Positions 17,497 through 25,277 of a stretch of DNA of 34,428 nucleotides are shown here, one piece after another. Position numbers and translations under genes: made by a program. The notes under the pieces are model-generated. The model made no database searches and was not told the origin of the DNA. It saw only the letters and a program-made list of their open reading frames with translations. This DNA is from Cytophagales bacterium (GTDB lineage: Bacteria; Bacteroidota; Bacteroidia; Cytophagales; UBA9547), in assembly GCA_014376535.1 (NCBI GenBank), contig JACMRH010000169.1, positions 1-34,428 of the forward strand, given 5' to 3'. The number at the start of each line of letters is the position of its first letter. Within the stretch, counting starts at the first letter, position 1.

Positions 17497-19791
17497 ATGG
17501 GCTTAAATAAACAAAATTTAATATTATTTATTATTCTGATCATTTTTCAGAGTTGTAACACAACGAAATTTGTTCCTTCCGGCGATTCGTTGTACACTGG
17601 TTCGAAGATTGAGCTTAAGTCTGAAATAAATAAAAAGCAACGTAAAAAGCTTGTTTCAGAAATCAATAAAAAGTTAAAACCAAAACCTAACAAAACCATA
17701 TTCGGATTCCGTTATAAACTGGCCATTTATACGGCCATGGGCACTCCTAAAAAGGAAAAAGGTATAAGGGCTAAAATAAAGAAAAAACTTGGGGAACCAC
17801 CAGTTCTTTATTCAACTGTTAACCCTGCGTTTTCTAAAGAAGTAATTAATGCCCATCTATTTAACAATGGTTTTTTTAGGGGCATCACCAGCTATAAAAT
17901 TCAAACAGACACAATAACCACAAAAGTCATTTATGAAATTAATACAGGCCCTGCTTATAAAGTTGCCAGGTATAAATTTTCAACCCAGGACACTTTGATA
18001 AATTACCTGGTAAATACAGGACCAATAAAATCTGAAATAAAACTAAATCGAAGATACAAGTTAGAAAAGCTGAAAGACGAAAGGGAAAGAGCGGACAAAA
18101 TTCTGAAGGACCAGGGTTATTATTATTTTAATGCAGATAATCTTGAGTTTGAGGCAGACAGTAATGATGCGACAAAGGATGTGTACTTAAAACTCACTTT
18201 TAAAGATGAAATTCCTGAAAAAGCAATCAGGCGTTACACAATGCGAAAAATTACTGTGCTCATGGATTCATCTTATCTTGTTGATGATACTACTGAAATT
18301 ATCCGGGATACCTTATTCATTGACGGCGTACATATCAATGTTTCTAAAAGTTTCAATCCAAAAGCTATAGCCAATTATGTTTTCTTAAAAGAGAACCATA
18401 TTTACTCCCGTTCCGACCATCAGCTAACGTTGAATAGACTGATGGGAATGGGTTTATTTAAGTTTGTAAACCTTCAAATAAAAGAAGTAGACTCTTTAGG
18501 TTTAAATGCGATTATTACTCTTTCACCCCTTCCCAAAAAAACAATTACCGGTGAAATAGAAGCTGTCACCAAATCAAACAATTTTGTTGGGCCGCGGGCA
18601 AGTGTAAGCCAGTCAAACAGGAACCTTTTAAAGGGTGGAGAAAAGTTGTCTGTAAACCTGCATGGTAGTTTTGAAACTCAGATAACGGGCAAATACAAAG
18701 GATTGTATACATATGAAATAGGGCCTCAGATACAACTCAAAATTCCGAGGTTCATTTCTCCTTTTAAAATCAAAGCATCTACGCTTTATACACCAAGTAC
18801 TACTTTTAGTGCCAGTTATAATTTTACCCGAAGAATTGATTTTTTTGACATGAATTCTTTAAAGTTAGGATATACTTATAATTTCAGGGAAAGCAATATA
18901 ATAGAACATGAATTTACGCCTGCAAGTCTTACCTTTTTTACGATCAGAAATATAAGTTCTTCATTTACAGACCTCATTAAAAACAACCAAAGGTTACAAA
19001 GAAGATACCAGGACCAGTTCATTTCCAGTTTGTTGTACTCCTACACCTACAATGAACAGACTCTTCAGAATAAAAATAATCAGATCTATTTCAACGGCAA
19101 CTTTGATATTGCTGGTAACCTTGCTTCTTTATTAAGCAATGTTGCCGGAGGAAGAAATGAAAATGGCAATAAAACGCTTGGTGGAATTGTGTACGCCCAA
19201 TATGTAAAAATTGATGGCGATGTGAGGAACTATCATCAAATTACTAAAAAGTCACAATTTGTTACCAGGTTATTTGGAGGTTGGGGTATTCCATATGGGA
19301 ATTCTGAAGCCTTGCCATATATCAGAAGTTATTTTGCAGGAGGTGCAAACAGTGTTAGGGCATTTACTGTCAACTCTTTAGGGCCTGGTTCTTATCGTGC
19401 TCCTGATTCCCTTCAAGGAGCTTATTTTATTCAACAAGGAGGAGATATTAAGCTGGAAGCAAATGCTGAATACAGGTTTACTATAGTGAAAGTGGTAAAA
19501 GGTGCCTTGTTCGCAGATGCAGGTAATACCTGGCTTTCCCGTTCCAATTCTCAATTGCAAGGCGGGGAATTTCTAGGCAGGAGTGTAATAAAAGAACTTG
19601 GTGTTGGTGGAGGAATAGGGATTAGAATAGACCTCGGCTTTTTTATCATCAGGTTAGATGTAGCTACACCTTTTAGAAAACCATGGTTGCCAGAAAATAA
19701 TCGTTGGGTCTTGAATCAATTCGATCTTAGCAATAAAAAATGGCGTAATGAGAATATCGTTTTCAATATTGCCATTGGCTATCCTTTCTAA
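17497..19791 (+). CDS. tamL: TamL, lipoprotein form of TamA (Omp85 family)
   Basis: The 764-residue protein begins MGLNKQNLILFIILIIFQSC, a lipoprotein signal with the acylated Cys at residue 20, rather than the plain signal peptide of proteobacterial TamA. About 350 residues of POTRA domains follow (for example VNAHLFNNGFFR, FNPKAIANYVFLKENHIYSRSDHQLTLNRL). After them comes a 16-strand-type barrel with KSNNFVGPRASVSQSNRNLLKGGE at its start and the loop-6 segment SYFAGGANSVRAFTVNSLGP. The end FNIAIGYPF is a typical outer-membrane terminal strand. The lipid-anchored TamA variant is known in Bacteroidota as TamL. It follows tamB, matching the TamB/TamL module, and should work with it in outer-membrane assembly. 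Confidence 0.93.
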   Translation: MGLNKQNLILFIILIIFQSCNTTKFVPSGDSLYTGSKIELKSEINKKQRKKLVSEINKKLKPKPNKTIFGFRYKLAIYTAMGTPKKEKGIRAKIKKKLGEPPVLYSTVNPAFSKEVINAHLFNNGFFRGITSYKIQTDTITTKVIYEINTGPAYKVARYKFSTQDTLINYLVNTGPIKSEIKLNRRYKLEKLKDERERADKILKDQGYYYFNADNLEFEADSNDATKDVYLKLTFKDEIPEKAIRRYTMRKITVLMDSSYLVDDTTEIIRDTLFIDGVHINVSKSFNPKAIANYVFLKENHIYSRSDHQLTLNRLMGMGLFKFVNLQIKEVDSLGLNAIITLSPLPKKTITGEIEAVTKSNNFVGPRASVSQSNRNLLKGGEKLSVNLHGSFETQITGKYKGLYTYEIGPQIQLKIPRFISPFKIKASTLYTPSTTFSASYNFTRRIDFFDMNSLKLGYTYNFRESNIIEHEFTPASLTFFTIRNISSSFTDLIKNNQRLQRRYQDQFISSLLYSYTYNEQTLQNKNNQIYFNGNFDIAGNLASLLSNVAGGRNENGNKTLGGIVYAQYVKIDGDVRNYHQITKKSQFVTRLFGGWGIPYGNSEALPYIRSYFAGGANSVRAFTVNSLGPGSYRAPDSLQGAYFIQQGGDIKLEANAEYRFTIVKVVKGALFADAGNTWLSRSNSQLQGGEFLGRSVIKELGVGGGIGIRIDLGFFIIRLDVATPFRKPWLPENNRWVLNQFDLSNKKWRNENIVFNIAIGYPF

Positions 19792-19857
19792 TTTGTTTTT
19801 AATGTTGCTGGCATGCATTTTTAAAATTTAACTTACACTTTAGTGATTTTATATTTC

Positions 19858-20304
19858 ATGTCTGTAAATACATCTTTTGAAAAATTTGCTGGAATTGCAA
19901 CCAGGGTGACGGGAAGTTCAGGTGCTTTCGTAGCAGCATTGTTCCTTGTTGTAAGCTGGATGGCAACTGGCCCTATTTTCCATTATTCTGAAAACTGGCA
20001 ATTGTTTATAAATACCGGAACAACCATTATCACCTTTTTGATGGTTTTCATAATTCAAAAATCTCAAAATAAAGAATCTTTGGCTATGCAACTTAAACTA
20101 AATGAATTAGTTGCAGCTCATGAGCATGCAAGTAACAGAGTGATGAGCGTGGAGGACCTTGGTGAAAAAGAAATGAAAGTATTGAGAGATTTTTATACTA
20201 AACTTTCTGAATTGTCAAAGAATGACGATGAATTGAGGCAATCTCATTCCATTGAAGAAGCCATGGAAAACCATGAAGAGAAATTGGGGAACCTGAAAGA
20301 CTAA
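19858..20304 (+). CDS. Low-affinity iron permease family membrane protein
   Basis: The start is MSVNTSFEKFAGIATRVTGSS, giving 148 residues; an ATG at 19843 in frame adds only five residues. Two membrane helices (FVAALFLVVSWMATGPIF and TIITFLMVFIIQKSQNKESLAMQLKLNELV) carry the conserved text of the low-affinity iron permease family. A charged coiled tail follows (EDLGEKEMKVLRDFY). The family is named after yeast Fet4, but bacterial members are short and their transport function is not well established. It lies 66 bases after tamL and may be read from the same transcript. A double-palindromic hairpin follows at 20322-20354. Confidence 0.85.
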   Translation: MSVNTSFEKFAGIATRVTGSSGAFVAALFLVVSWMATGPIFHYSENWQLFINTGTTIITFLMVFIIQKSQNKESLAMQLKLNELVAAHEHASNRVMSVEDLGEKEMKVLRDFYTKLSELSKNDDELRQSHSIEEAMENHEEKLGNLKD

Positions 20305-20321
20305 GTTTAAACTAGAAATTC

Positions 20322-20354
20322 AACTTTGTCAAAGTTCTGAACTTTGACAAAGTT
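20322..20354 (+). terminator. Perfect 16-bp inverted repeat, likely terminator
   Basis: AACTTTGTCAAAGTTC (20322-20337) and GAACTTTGACAAAGTT (20339-20354) are exact reverse complements around a single T, and a short T/A-rich tract follows. Each arm is itself an odd-length palindrome (AACTTTG-T-CAAAGTT), so the element can fold as one long stem or two small hairpins. It sits between the iron permease gene and the metal-resistance cluster. It may terminate transcription, act as an operator, or be a dispersed repeat. Confidence 0.65.
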
Positions 20355-20404
20355 TTATAAATCTATTCCATAATTCTATAATTGTTTCTATTAACGAAAT
20401 TTGC

Positions 20405-20411
20405 TATTTTG
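20405..20411 (+). promoter_or_regulatory. Candidate -7 box for the metal-resistance cluster
   Basis: TATTTTG, one base short of TAnnTTTG, lies only 5 bases before the GTG start at 20417. If it is the active box, the transcript would start at or near the first codon and be leaderless. No clear -33 element is seen. Confidence 0.3.
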
Positions 20412-20416
20412 CATCA

Positions 20417-20803
20417 GTGAAAAGAATAATTTCCATATCGCTTTTAACTCTCATCTTGCTGGCAGGCAGTCGCATTGCGATCAACCTGCATTATTGTGGT
20501 GGCGAATTGGCTTCAGTTGAATTCTTTGCCAAGAAAAAAGATACCTGCAACAAATGTGGGATGAAGAAAAGTAAATCCTGTTGTCAGGATGTTACAAAAG
20601 TTTTCAGCTCACAGGATTTTAACTCCACTAATTTAAAATTTGATTTTGAACAACAACTGGTTGCCTTGCCGGCAATCAGTTTTGTTTATTCTCAGGATGA
20701 TTCAATTGAAATTCCTCTTTGTGAAAATGTAAATTGGGCAAATGCACCACCCAATTATCAGAAGGAACCTTTATACATTCTCAATAGAAGTTTTATAGTT
20801 TAA
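20417..20803 (+). CDS. HYC_CC_PP family protein
   Basis: The 128-residue protein starts at a GTG and has an N-terminal hydrophobic signal/anchor (ISISLLTLILLAGSRIAI). It carries the three landmarks that name the family: LHYCGGEL (HYC at 25-27), KSCC (CC at 55-56) and a C-terminal NAPPNYQ (PP). Two more Cys lie in DTCNKCGMKK (44 and 47), so Cys spacing suggests metal binding on the periplasmic side. Family members are typical of Bacteroidota and often sit beside RND metal-efflux genes, as here; the biochemical role is unknown. The GTG start is supported by the signal sequence beginning directly after it and by the absence of an earlier in-frame start. This is the first gene of the cluster. Confidence 0.85.
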   Translation: MKRIISISLLTLILLAGSRIAINLHYCGGELASVEFFAKKKDTCNKCGMKKSKSCCQDVTKVFSSQDFNSTNLKFDFEQQLVALPAISFVYSQDDSIEIPLCENVNWANAPPNYQKEPLYILNRSFIV

Positions 20804-20857
20804 TTTTTTTATGTAATGGACTCTTCCAAGTCCTGATTTTTAATTCTGTTCTGACAA

Positions 20858-20871
20858 TTCAGTTAACTGAA
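20858..20871. promoter_or_regulatory. 14-bp perfect palindrome upstream of the HMA gene
   Basis: TTCAGTTAACTGAA is a perfect 14-bp palindrome in the 172-base gap between the HYC_CC_PP and HMA genes. TGAC to the left (20852-20855) and GTCA to the right (20872-20875) extend it imperfectly. It could be an operator for a metal-responsive regulator, but no regulator gene is present nearby. Its position is about 100 bases before the ATG. Confidence 0.35.
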
Positions 20872-20975
20872 GTCAAACATCTAATATCAAGTTTTCAAAA
20901 ATCAAAGTTGTCCCATATCAAATGGCTGACTCGAATTTATGTTTATTTCATTCACACAATCTTAATTATTTAATC

Positions 20976-21329
20976 ATGAAAATTCAACACCTTTTCTACT
21001 TCATACTATCCTTGATTTTTGCCAGTTCAACAAATGCATCTTCTATAATTATCAAAACCGAAAAAGCCACTTTCAAAGTATATGGCAATTGCGGAATGTG
21101 CAAAGAAACTATTGAAAGTGCCTTGAAAAAGAATGCACATATAAAAAAGGCCTCATGGAACGAAGAAACAAAAATGATCTCAGTTTCTTATGATCCACAA
21201 ATGATTTCACTTACAGAAATACACAATATCATTGCCAGTGTTGGTTATGATACAGAGAAAGTAAAGGGTAATGATGCTGCTTATAAAAAGTTGCACAGCT
21301 GTTGCCAATACGATCGGAAGAAAGTGTGA
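20976..21329 (+). CDS. Periplasmic heavy-metal-associated (HMA) domain protein
   Basis: The 117-residue product starts at MKIQHLFYFILSL; an in-frame ATG at 20922 is rejected because it precedes the signal peptide, which is cleaved near NASS. The mature protein is one ferredoxin-like HMA fold, TFKVYGNCGMCKETIESAL with the metal-binding Cys pair at 39 and 42. It is followed by the expected second half (WNEETKMISVSYDP, ASVGYDTEKVK). A C-terminal extension has a Cys-Cys pair (HSCCQYD) that could be an additional site. It resembles MerP/CopZ-like carriers but is exported, so it probably binds Cu(I) or a similar ion in the periplasm and hands it to the efflux pump. It lies in the same direction as the RND genes. 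Confidence 0.88.
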   Translation: MKIQHLFYFILSLIFASSTNASSIIIKTEKATFKVYGNCGMCKETIESALKKNAHIKKASWNEETKMISVSYDPQMISLTEIHNIIASVGYDTEKVKGNDAAYKKLHSCCQYDRKKV

Positions 21330-21438
21330 AAGTAGAAGGGTGATGCCTATTTGCTTTTATACGGCATGGTAATTGAACCTATTGATTATCAATTAATTAT
21401 TATTTAAATTTTTCTCACCTTTATTTATTAACAAAATT

Positions 21439-21891
21439 ATGAAAACGGTCAACACTATTATTACCACATTGATGGTATCTGCATTTACATTAACAGGTGT
21501 CAATGCACAAAATTACAAGGCACCCAGTATTGATGCTACAGGAAAAGTAATGGATGCCCAGGGCAAGCATATTGGCTGGGTTACAACCGATGGACTGATT
21601 AAAGATGCTTCAGGTAAAAAAATGGGTCAAGTAAATTCAGAGGGAACATTGGTAGATGCAAATGGCAAGAAACTTGGAAAAACCGAGAAAAATGGAAATT
21701 TCACCTCTCATTTTGCTAAAACCAAAGATGACCAATGGACTGCATCTGAACCTATGAACGGTATGTGTGAAGTGAAGGACAAGGATGGTAAAACAATGGT
21801 GGTTGTCCATGAAAATTACAAACAATACGGAGCATGTGCCTATCATTGCCTTTCTATGAAAAAAGATCATAAGGAAATGAAAATGAAATAG
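21439..21891 (+). CDS. Secreted repeat protein with Met/His/Cys tail
   Basis: The 150-residue protein has a signal peptide (MKTVNTIITTLMVSAFTLTGVNAQ). It then has about four short repeats of the form DA.GK..G.V, seen in IDATGKVMDAQGKHIGWV, IKDASGKKMGQV and LVDANGKKLGKT. This pattern fits a small radial beta-sheet (beta-flower) fold. The C-terminus is YGACAYHCLSMKKDHKEMKMK, combining two Cys, two His and four Met, a likely soft-metal ligand set. I do not know a characterised homologue. The position between the HMA protein and cusA points to a periplasmic role in copper or silver handling. Confidence 0.8.
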   Translation: MKTVNTIITTLMVSAFTLTGVNAQNYKAPSIDATGKVMDAQGKHIGWVTTDGLIKDASGKKMGQVNSEGTLVDANGKKLGKTEKNGNFTSHFAKTKDDQWTASEPMNGMCEVKDKDGKTMVVVHENYKQYGACAYHCLSMKKDHKEMKMK

Positions 21892-21979
21892 TCAATTAAC
21901 CTCACCTAATCATTTTCAAGGAGAGGACTTTACAAACCTAAATTCAGGTTTCAATGTTTCCAAAATTCCCGAATCTAAG

Positions 21980-22012
21980 CCTTTCCCACTTTGGGAGAGG
22001 TTGGAGAGGGGG
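21980..22012. repeat. Short hairpin-forming intergenic repeat
   Basis: CCTTTCCCA (21980-21988) pairs with TGGGAGAGG (21992-22000), with one wobble, and a second purine-rich copy TTGGAGAGGGGG follows. The pattern of paired CCT-rich and GGAGAGG blocks resembles short dispersed repeats seen in Bacteroidota intergenic regions (recalled, not checked). It lies 45 bases before the cusA start and could affect translation or message stability. Confidence 0.5.
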
Positions 22013-22056
22013 TTCTTTGGATAGGGATTATTTCCAATCATACCCACTTTATTAAC

Positions 22057-23334
22057 ATGGTTGAAAAATTAATAGAACTGGCACTTAAAAACCGCCTGAT
22101 CGTACTTTTATTGGCAGCAGGACTTTTTGCATGGGGCATTTATTCAATGCGCAAAAATCCTATTGATGCTATTCCTGATCTCTCAGAGAATCAGGTAATT
22201 GTATTTACTGAATGGATGGGAAGAAGTCCTCAGGTTATTGAAGACCAGGTAACTTATCCTTTGGTTTCCAATTTGCAAGGTATTCCCAAAGTAAAAAATA
22301 TACGTGGTACTTCAATGTTTGGGATGAGCTTTGTTTACATCATTTTTGAAGATGATGCAGATATCTATTGGGCAAGAACAAGAGTCCTGGAGAGGCTTAA
22401 TTATGCTCAACGCTTATTACCTCAGGGAATTACACCCACACTCGGCCCAGATGGGACTGGTGTAGGCCACATATTCTGGTACCACCTTGAGGCCCCCAAT
22501 ATGGATTTGGGTGAACAAAGGTCTTTACAAGACTGGTACATCAAATTTGCCCTTCAAAACGTTCCCGGAGTAGCTGAAGTCGCTTCGTTTGGAGGATTTC
22601 AAAAGCAATATCAAATAGTGATTGAGCCACATAAGCTTACTTATTATGGGCTTACGCTGATGGATGTTTTGAAAGCAGTAAAGGCTAATAACAATGATGT
22701 TGGAGGGCGAAAATTTGAGATGACCGATATGGCCTACATCATTCGTGGGCTTGGCTACATAAAAAGCATCGAGGATATTGAAAACATGCCGGTTAGCATG
22801 AAAAATTCTATTGCCATAAAAATAAAAGACATTGGTAGAGTGCAGATGGGAGGTGATTTGAGACTGGGTATTTTTGACATGAATGGCACTGGAGAAGTGG
22901 TAGGTGGAATTGTAGTTATGCGCTATGGGGAAAATGCTGATAAGGTAATCAAAGCAGTAAAAGCGAAGATTAAAGAAGTCGAAAAAGGCCTTCCTGATGG
23001 AGTGAAATTCAAAATTTCTTATGACAGAAGTACTTTAATTGAAGAAGCTGTAGAATCAGTAAAAGGCACTTTGATTGAAGAAATTGTAACTGTTTCAGTA
23101 GTAATCCTTTTATTTTTATTTCATTGGCGTAGTGCGCTGATCATTATCATTCAATTACCAATATCAGTTGCAATTGGTTTTATCTTGCTTGAAGCTTTTG
23201 GTATTTCCTCAAATATCATGTCTCTTACCGGAATTGCACTAGCTATTGGTGTTGTAGTAGATGATGGAATTGTAATGGTTGAAAATGCTTACCGGCATAT
23301 TGCAGAAGAGCAGGAAAGGAAAGAACCTGTTTAA
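22057..23334 (+). CDS. cusA: CusA-type RND metal pump, N-terminal part (split gene)
   Basis: The chosen start is MVEKLIELALKNRLIVLLLA, the usual beginning of heavy-metal RND pumps; the ATG at 21991 is in the repeat. These 425 residues contain the first membrane helix, the first periplasmic pore domain (NPIDAIPDLSENQVIVFTEW, ARTRVLERLNYAQRLLPQG, LGPDGTGVGHIFWY), and the membrane helices up to IALAIGVVVDDGIVMVENAYRHI. That last block holds the proton-relay Asp residues 402 and 403. The frame then ends at TAA 23332-23334 in the cytoplasmic loop between helices 4 and 5. The rest of the pump continues 8 bases later in the frame one base earlier. The frame of the second part is open back through this loop, so one missing base explains the split. 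It is either a sequencing error, a mutation, or a true two-subunit arrangement. The pump would export Cu(I)/Ag(I), given its partners. Confidence 0.85.
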   Translation: MVEKLIELALKNRLIVLLLAAGLFAWGIYSMRKNPIDAIPDLSENQVIVFTEWMGRSPQVIEDQVTYPLVSNLQGIPKVKNIRGTSMFGMSFVYIIFEDDADIYWARTRVLERLNYAQRLLPQGITPTLGPDGTGVGHIFWYHLEAPNMDLGEQRSLQDWYIKFALQNVPGVAEVASFGGFQKQYQIVIEPHKLTYYGLTLMDVLKAVKANNNDVGGRKFEMTDMAYIIRGLGYIKSIEDIENMPVSMKNSIAIKIKDIGRVQMGGDLRLGIFDMNGTGEVVGGIVVMRYGENADKVIKAVKAKIKEVEKGLPDGVKFKISYDRSTLIEEAVESVKGTLIEEIVTVSVVILLFLFHWRSALIIIIQLPISVAIGFILLEAFGISSNIMSLTGIALAIGVVVDDGIVMVENAYRHIAEEQERKEPV

Positions 23335-23342
23335 ATTTTAGC

Positions 23343-25277
23343 ATGAGCATATTCAAAAACATATTTAAAAAAGTAAAAGACCCGCTAAATGACGAGGAAA
23401 AACTTGCCCTGATTTCCCGTTCATCGAAACAGGTTGGGCCCGGGGTTTTTTATTCTACTATTGTGGTCATTACCTCTTTTCTACCTGTTTTGCTTCTTAC
23501 AGGCATGGAAGGCAAGCTTTTTCACCCTCTTGCCTGGACAAAATCTTTCATCCTGATTGTAGATGCATTTTTAGCCATCACCTTGACACCAGTTTTGATT
23601 TCTTTTTTAATGAAAGGGAAATTAAAACCTGAAAGATTGAATCCAATTACAAGAGGATTAGAAAAAATCTATACTCCAATTCTTATTTTTTGTTTGAACT
23701 GGAGAAAATCTGTTATAGCTATTAACATTGTTTTACTTGCACTGGGAGTTTTTCTTTTAACAAGGTTGGGATCTGAATTTATGCCTCCTCTGGATGAAGG
23801 CTCACTACTCTTTATGCCGGTGACCTTGCCCGATGTTTCCAATTCAGAGGCAAAACGGATTTTGCAAATCCAGGATAAACTGATCAAATCCGTTCCTGAG
23901 GTAGAGCATGTTTTAGGAAAAGCTGGAAGAGCCTCAACCGCAACAGACAATTCACCCATCAGCATGATTGAAACTATCATTTTGCTGAAACCTAAATCGC
24001 AATGGCGGGAAGGATTAGATAAGGATGCAATTATCGCAGAGTTGAACTCAAAACTTCAAATCCCCGGGGTAACAAATGGTTGGACACAGCCCATCATCAA
24101 CAGGATCAACATGCTCTCAACAGGAGTAAGAACTGATGTTGGGATAAAAGTTTATGGTCAGCAATTGGACTCAATTTATGGGTTGGCCCAGAAAATTAAA
24201 ATAGCCCTGAAAGATGTGGAAGGAATCAAAGATTTGTATGTAGAACCAATTGTAGGAGGAAAATACATAGACATAACTGTAAACAAAGACGCAATCGGCC
24301 GATTTGGTTTAACTACTGACGATGTGAATATGATTGTTGAGAGCGCAATAGGAGGTATGAACCTGACTACTACAGTAGAAGGCCGTCAGCGTTTTGCAGT
24401 CAATGCACGGTTTGCCCAGGCATATCGTGAAAATATCGAGGAAATGAGGCGTTTGCCAGTTCAGACCATGCAATTCGGAACTATACCGCTTTCAGATGTA
24501 GCGGATATTTCTATATCTGAAGGGCCACCAATGATCAATTCCGAAAATGCCATGCTGCGAGGAACTGTCCTTTTTAATGTGAGGGAAAGAGATTTAGGAA
24601 GCACAGTAAACGAGGCACAAAGGAGGCTGGACGAAATGGTTACGAAAATGCCAAAGGGCTATTATGTAGAATGGAGCGGTCAATGGGAAAACCAAATCCG
24701 GGCAAACCAAACCTTAAAGCTCATTTTGCCAATCGTTCTTTTGATCATTTTTATGGTGTTATATTTTACCTATAAATCTCTGAAAGAAGCACTTGCGACA
24801 ATGCTTACGGTTCCTTTTGCACTTATTGGTGGCGTATTTATTGTGTATTTCTATGGAGTGAATTTGTCAGTTGCCGTCGCTGTAGGATTTATTGCTTTGT
24901 TTGGTATGGCCATTGAAACTGCCATGTTGATGGTGATTTATCTAAATGAAGCCATGCAAAAGCTGGTACATGATAAAGGAAATTCCAGGGCTTCTATTTC
25001 AAATGCCGATCTGAGAGAATATGTAATTGAAGGTGCTGCGAAAAGATTGAGACCCAAATTGATGACTGTTTCAGTTTCCTTATTTGGTTTGGTTCCTATT
25101 TTGTGGGCTACCGGAGTTGGAAGCGACATCATGTTGCCCATTACTATTCCTCTCATTGGTGGCACCATTACATCTACAATTTATGTGTTGCTGGTAACCC
25201 CAATCGTTTTTGAAATGATGAAGGAGTATGAATTGAACAAGCATGATAAAATGGAAATAATTGACGTTGTTGAGTAA
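23343..25277 (+). CDS. cusA: CusA-type RND metal pump, C-terminal part (split gene)
   Basis: This 644-residue frame begins MSIFKNIFKKVKDPLNDEEKL in the loop after helix 4. It continues with SSKQVGPGVFYSTIVVITSFLPVLLLTGMEGKLFHPLA, the normal fifth and sixth helices of heavy-metal RND pumps. The second periplasmic domain follows (ARFAQAYRENIEEMRRLPVQ, ISEGPPMINSENAMLRG), then the last six helices (LPIVLLIIFMVLYFTYKSL, VAVAVGFIALFGMAIETAMLMVIYL, GVGSDIMLPITIPLIGGTI). The two parts together give about 1070 residues, a full-length pump. It ends in TAATG, overlapping the P-type ATPase start by one base. A loop insertion like this between helices 4 and 5 is, as I recall, common in Bacteroidota CusA proteins. 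Confidence 0.87.
   Translation: MSIFKNIFKKVKDPLNDEEKLALISRSSKQVGPGVFYSTIVVITSFLPVLLLTGMEGKLFHPLAWTKSFILIVDAFLAITLTPVLISFLMKGKLKPERLNPITRGLEKIYTPILIFCLNWRKSVIAINIVLLALGVFLLTRLGSEFMPPLDEGSLLFMPVTLPDVSNSEAKRILQIQDKLIKSVPEVEHVLGKAGRASTATDNSPISMIETIILLKPKSQWREGLDKDAIIAELNSKLQIPGVTNGWTQPIINRINMLSTGVRTDVGIKVYGQQLDSIYGLAQKIKIALKDVEGIKDLYVEPIVGGKYIDITVNKDAIGRFGLTTDDVNMIVESAIGGMNLTTTVEGRQRFAVNARFAQAYRENIEEMRRLPVQTMQFGTIPLSDVADISISEGPPMINSENAMLRGTVLFNVRERDLGSTVNEAQRRLDEMVTKMPKGYYVEWSGQWENQIRANQTLKLILPIVLLIIFMVLYFTYKSLKEALATMLTVPFALIGGVFIVYFYGVNLSVAVAVGFIALFGMAIETAMLMVIYLNEAMQKLVHDKGNSRASISNADLREYVIEGAAKRLRPKLMTVSVSLFGLVPILWATGVGSDIMLPITIPLIGGTITSTIYVLLVTPIVFEMMKEYELNKHDKMEIIDVVE

Noticed and set aside
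23290-23345. Programmed ribosomal frameshift in cusA
   Set aside because: No convincing slippery heptamer with a downstream stem is visible, and RND pumps are not known to use frameshifting. A single-base error, mutation or true split is simpler.
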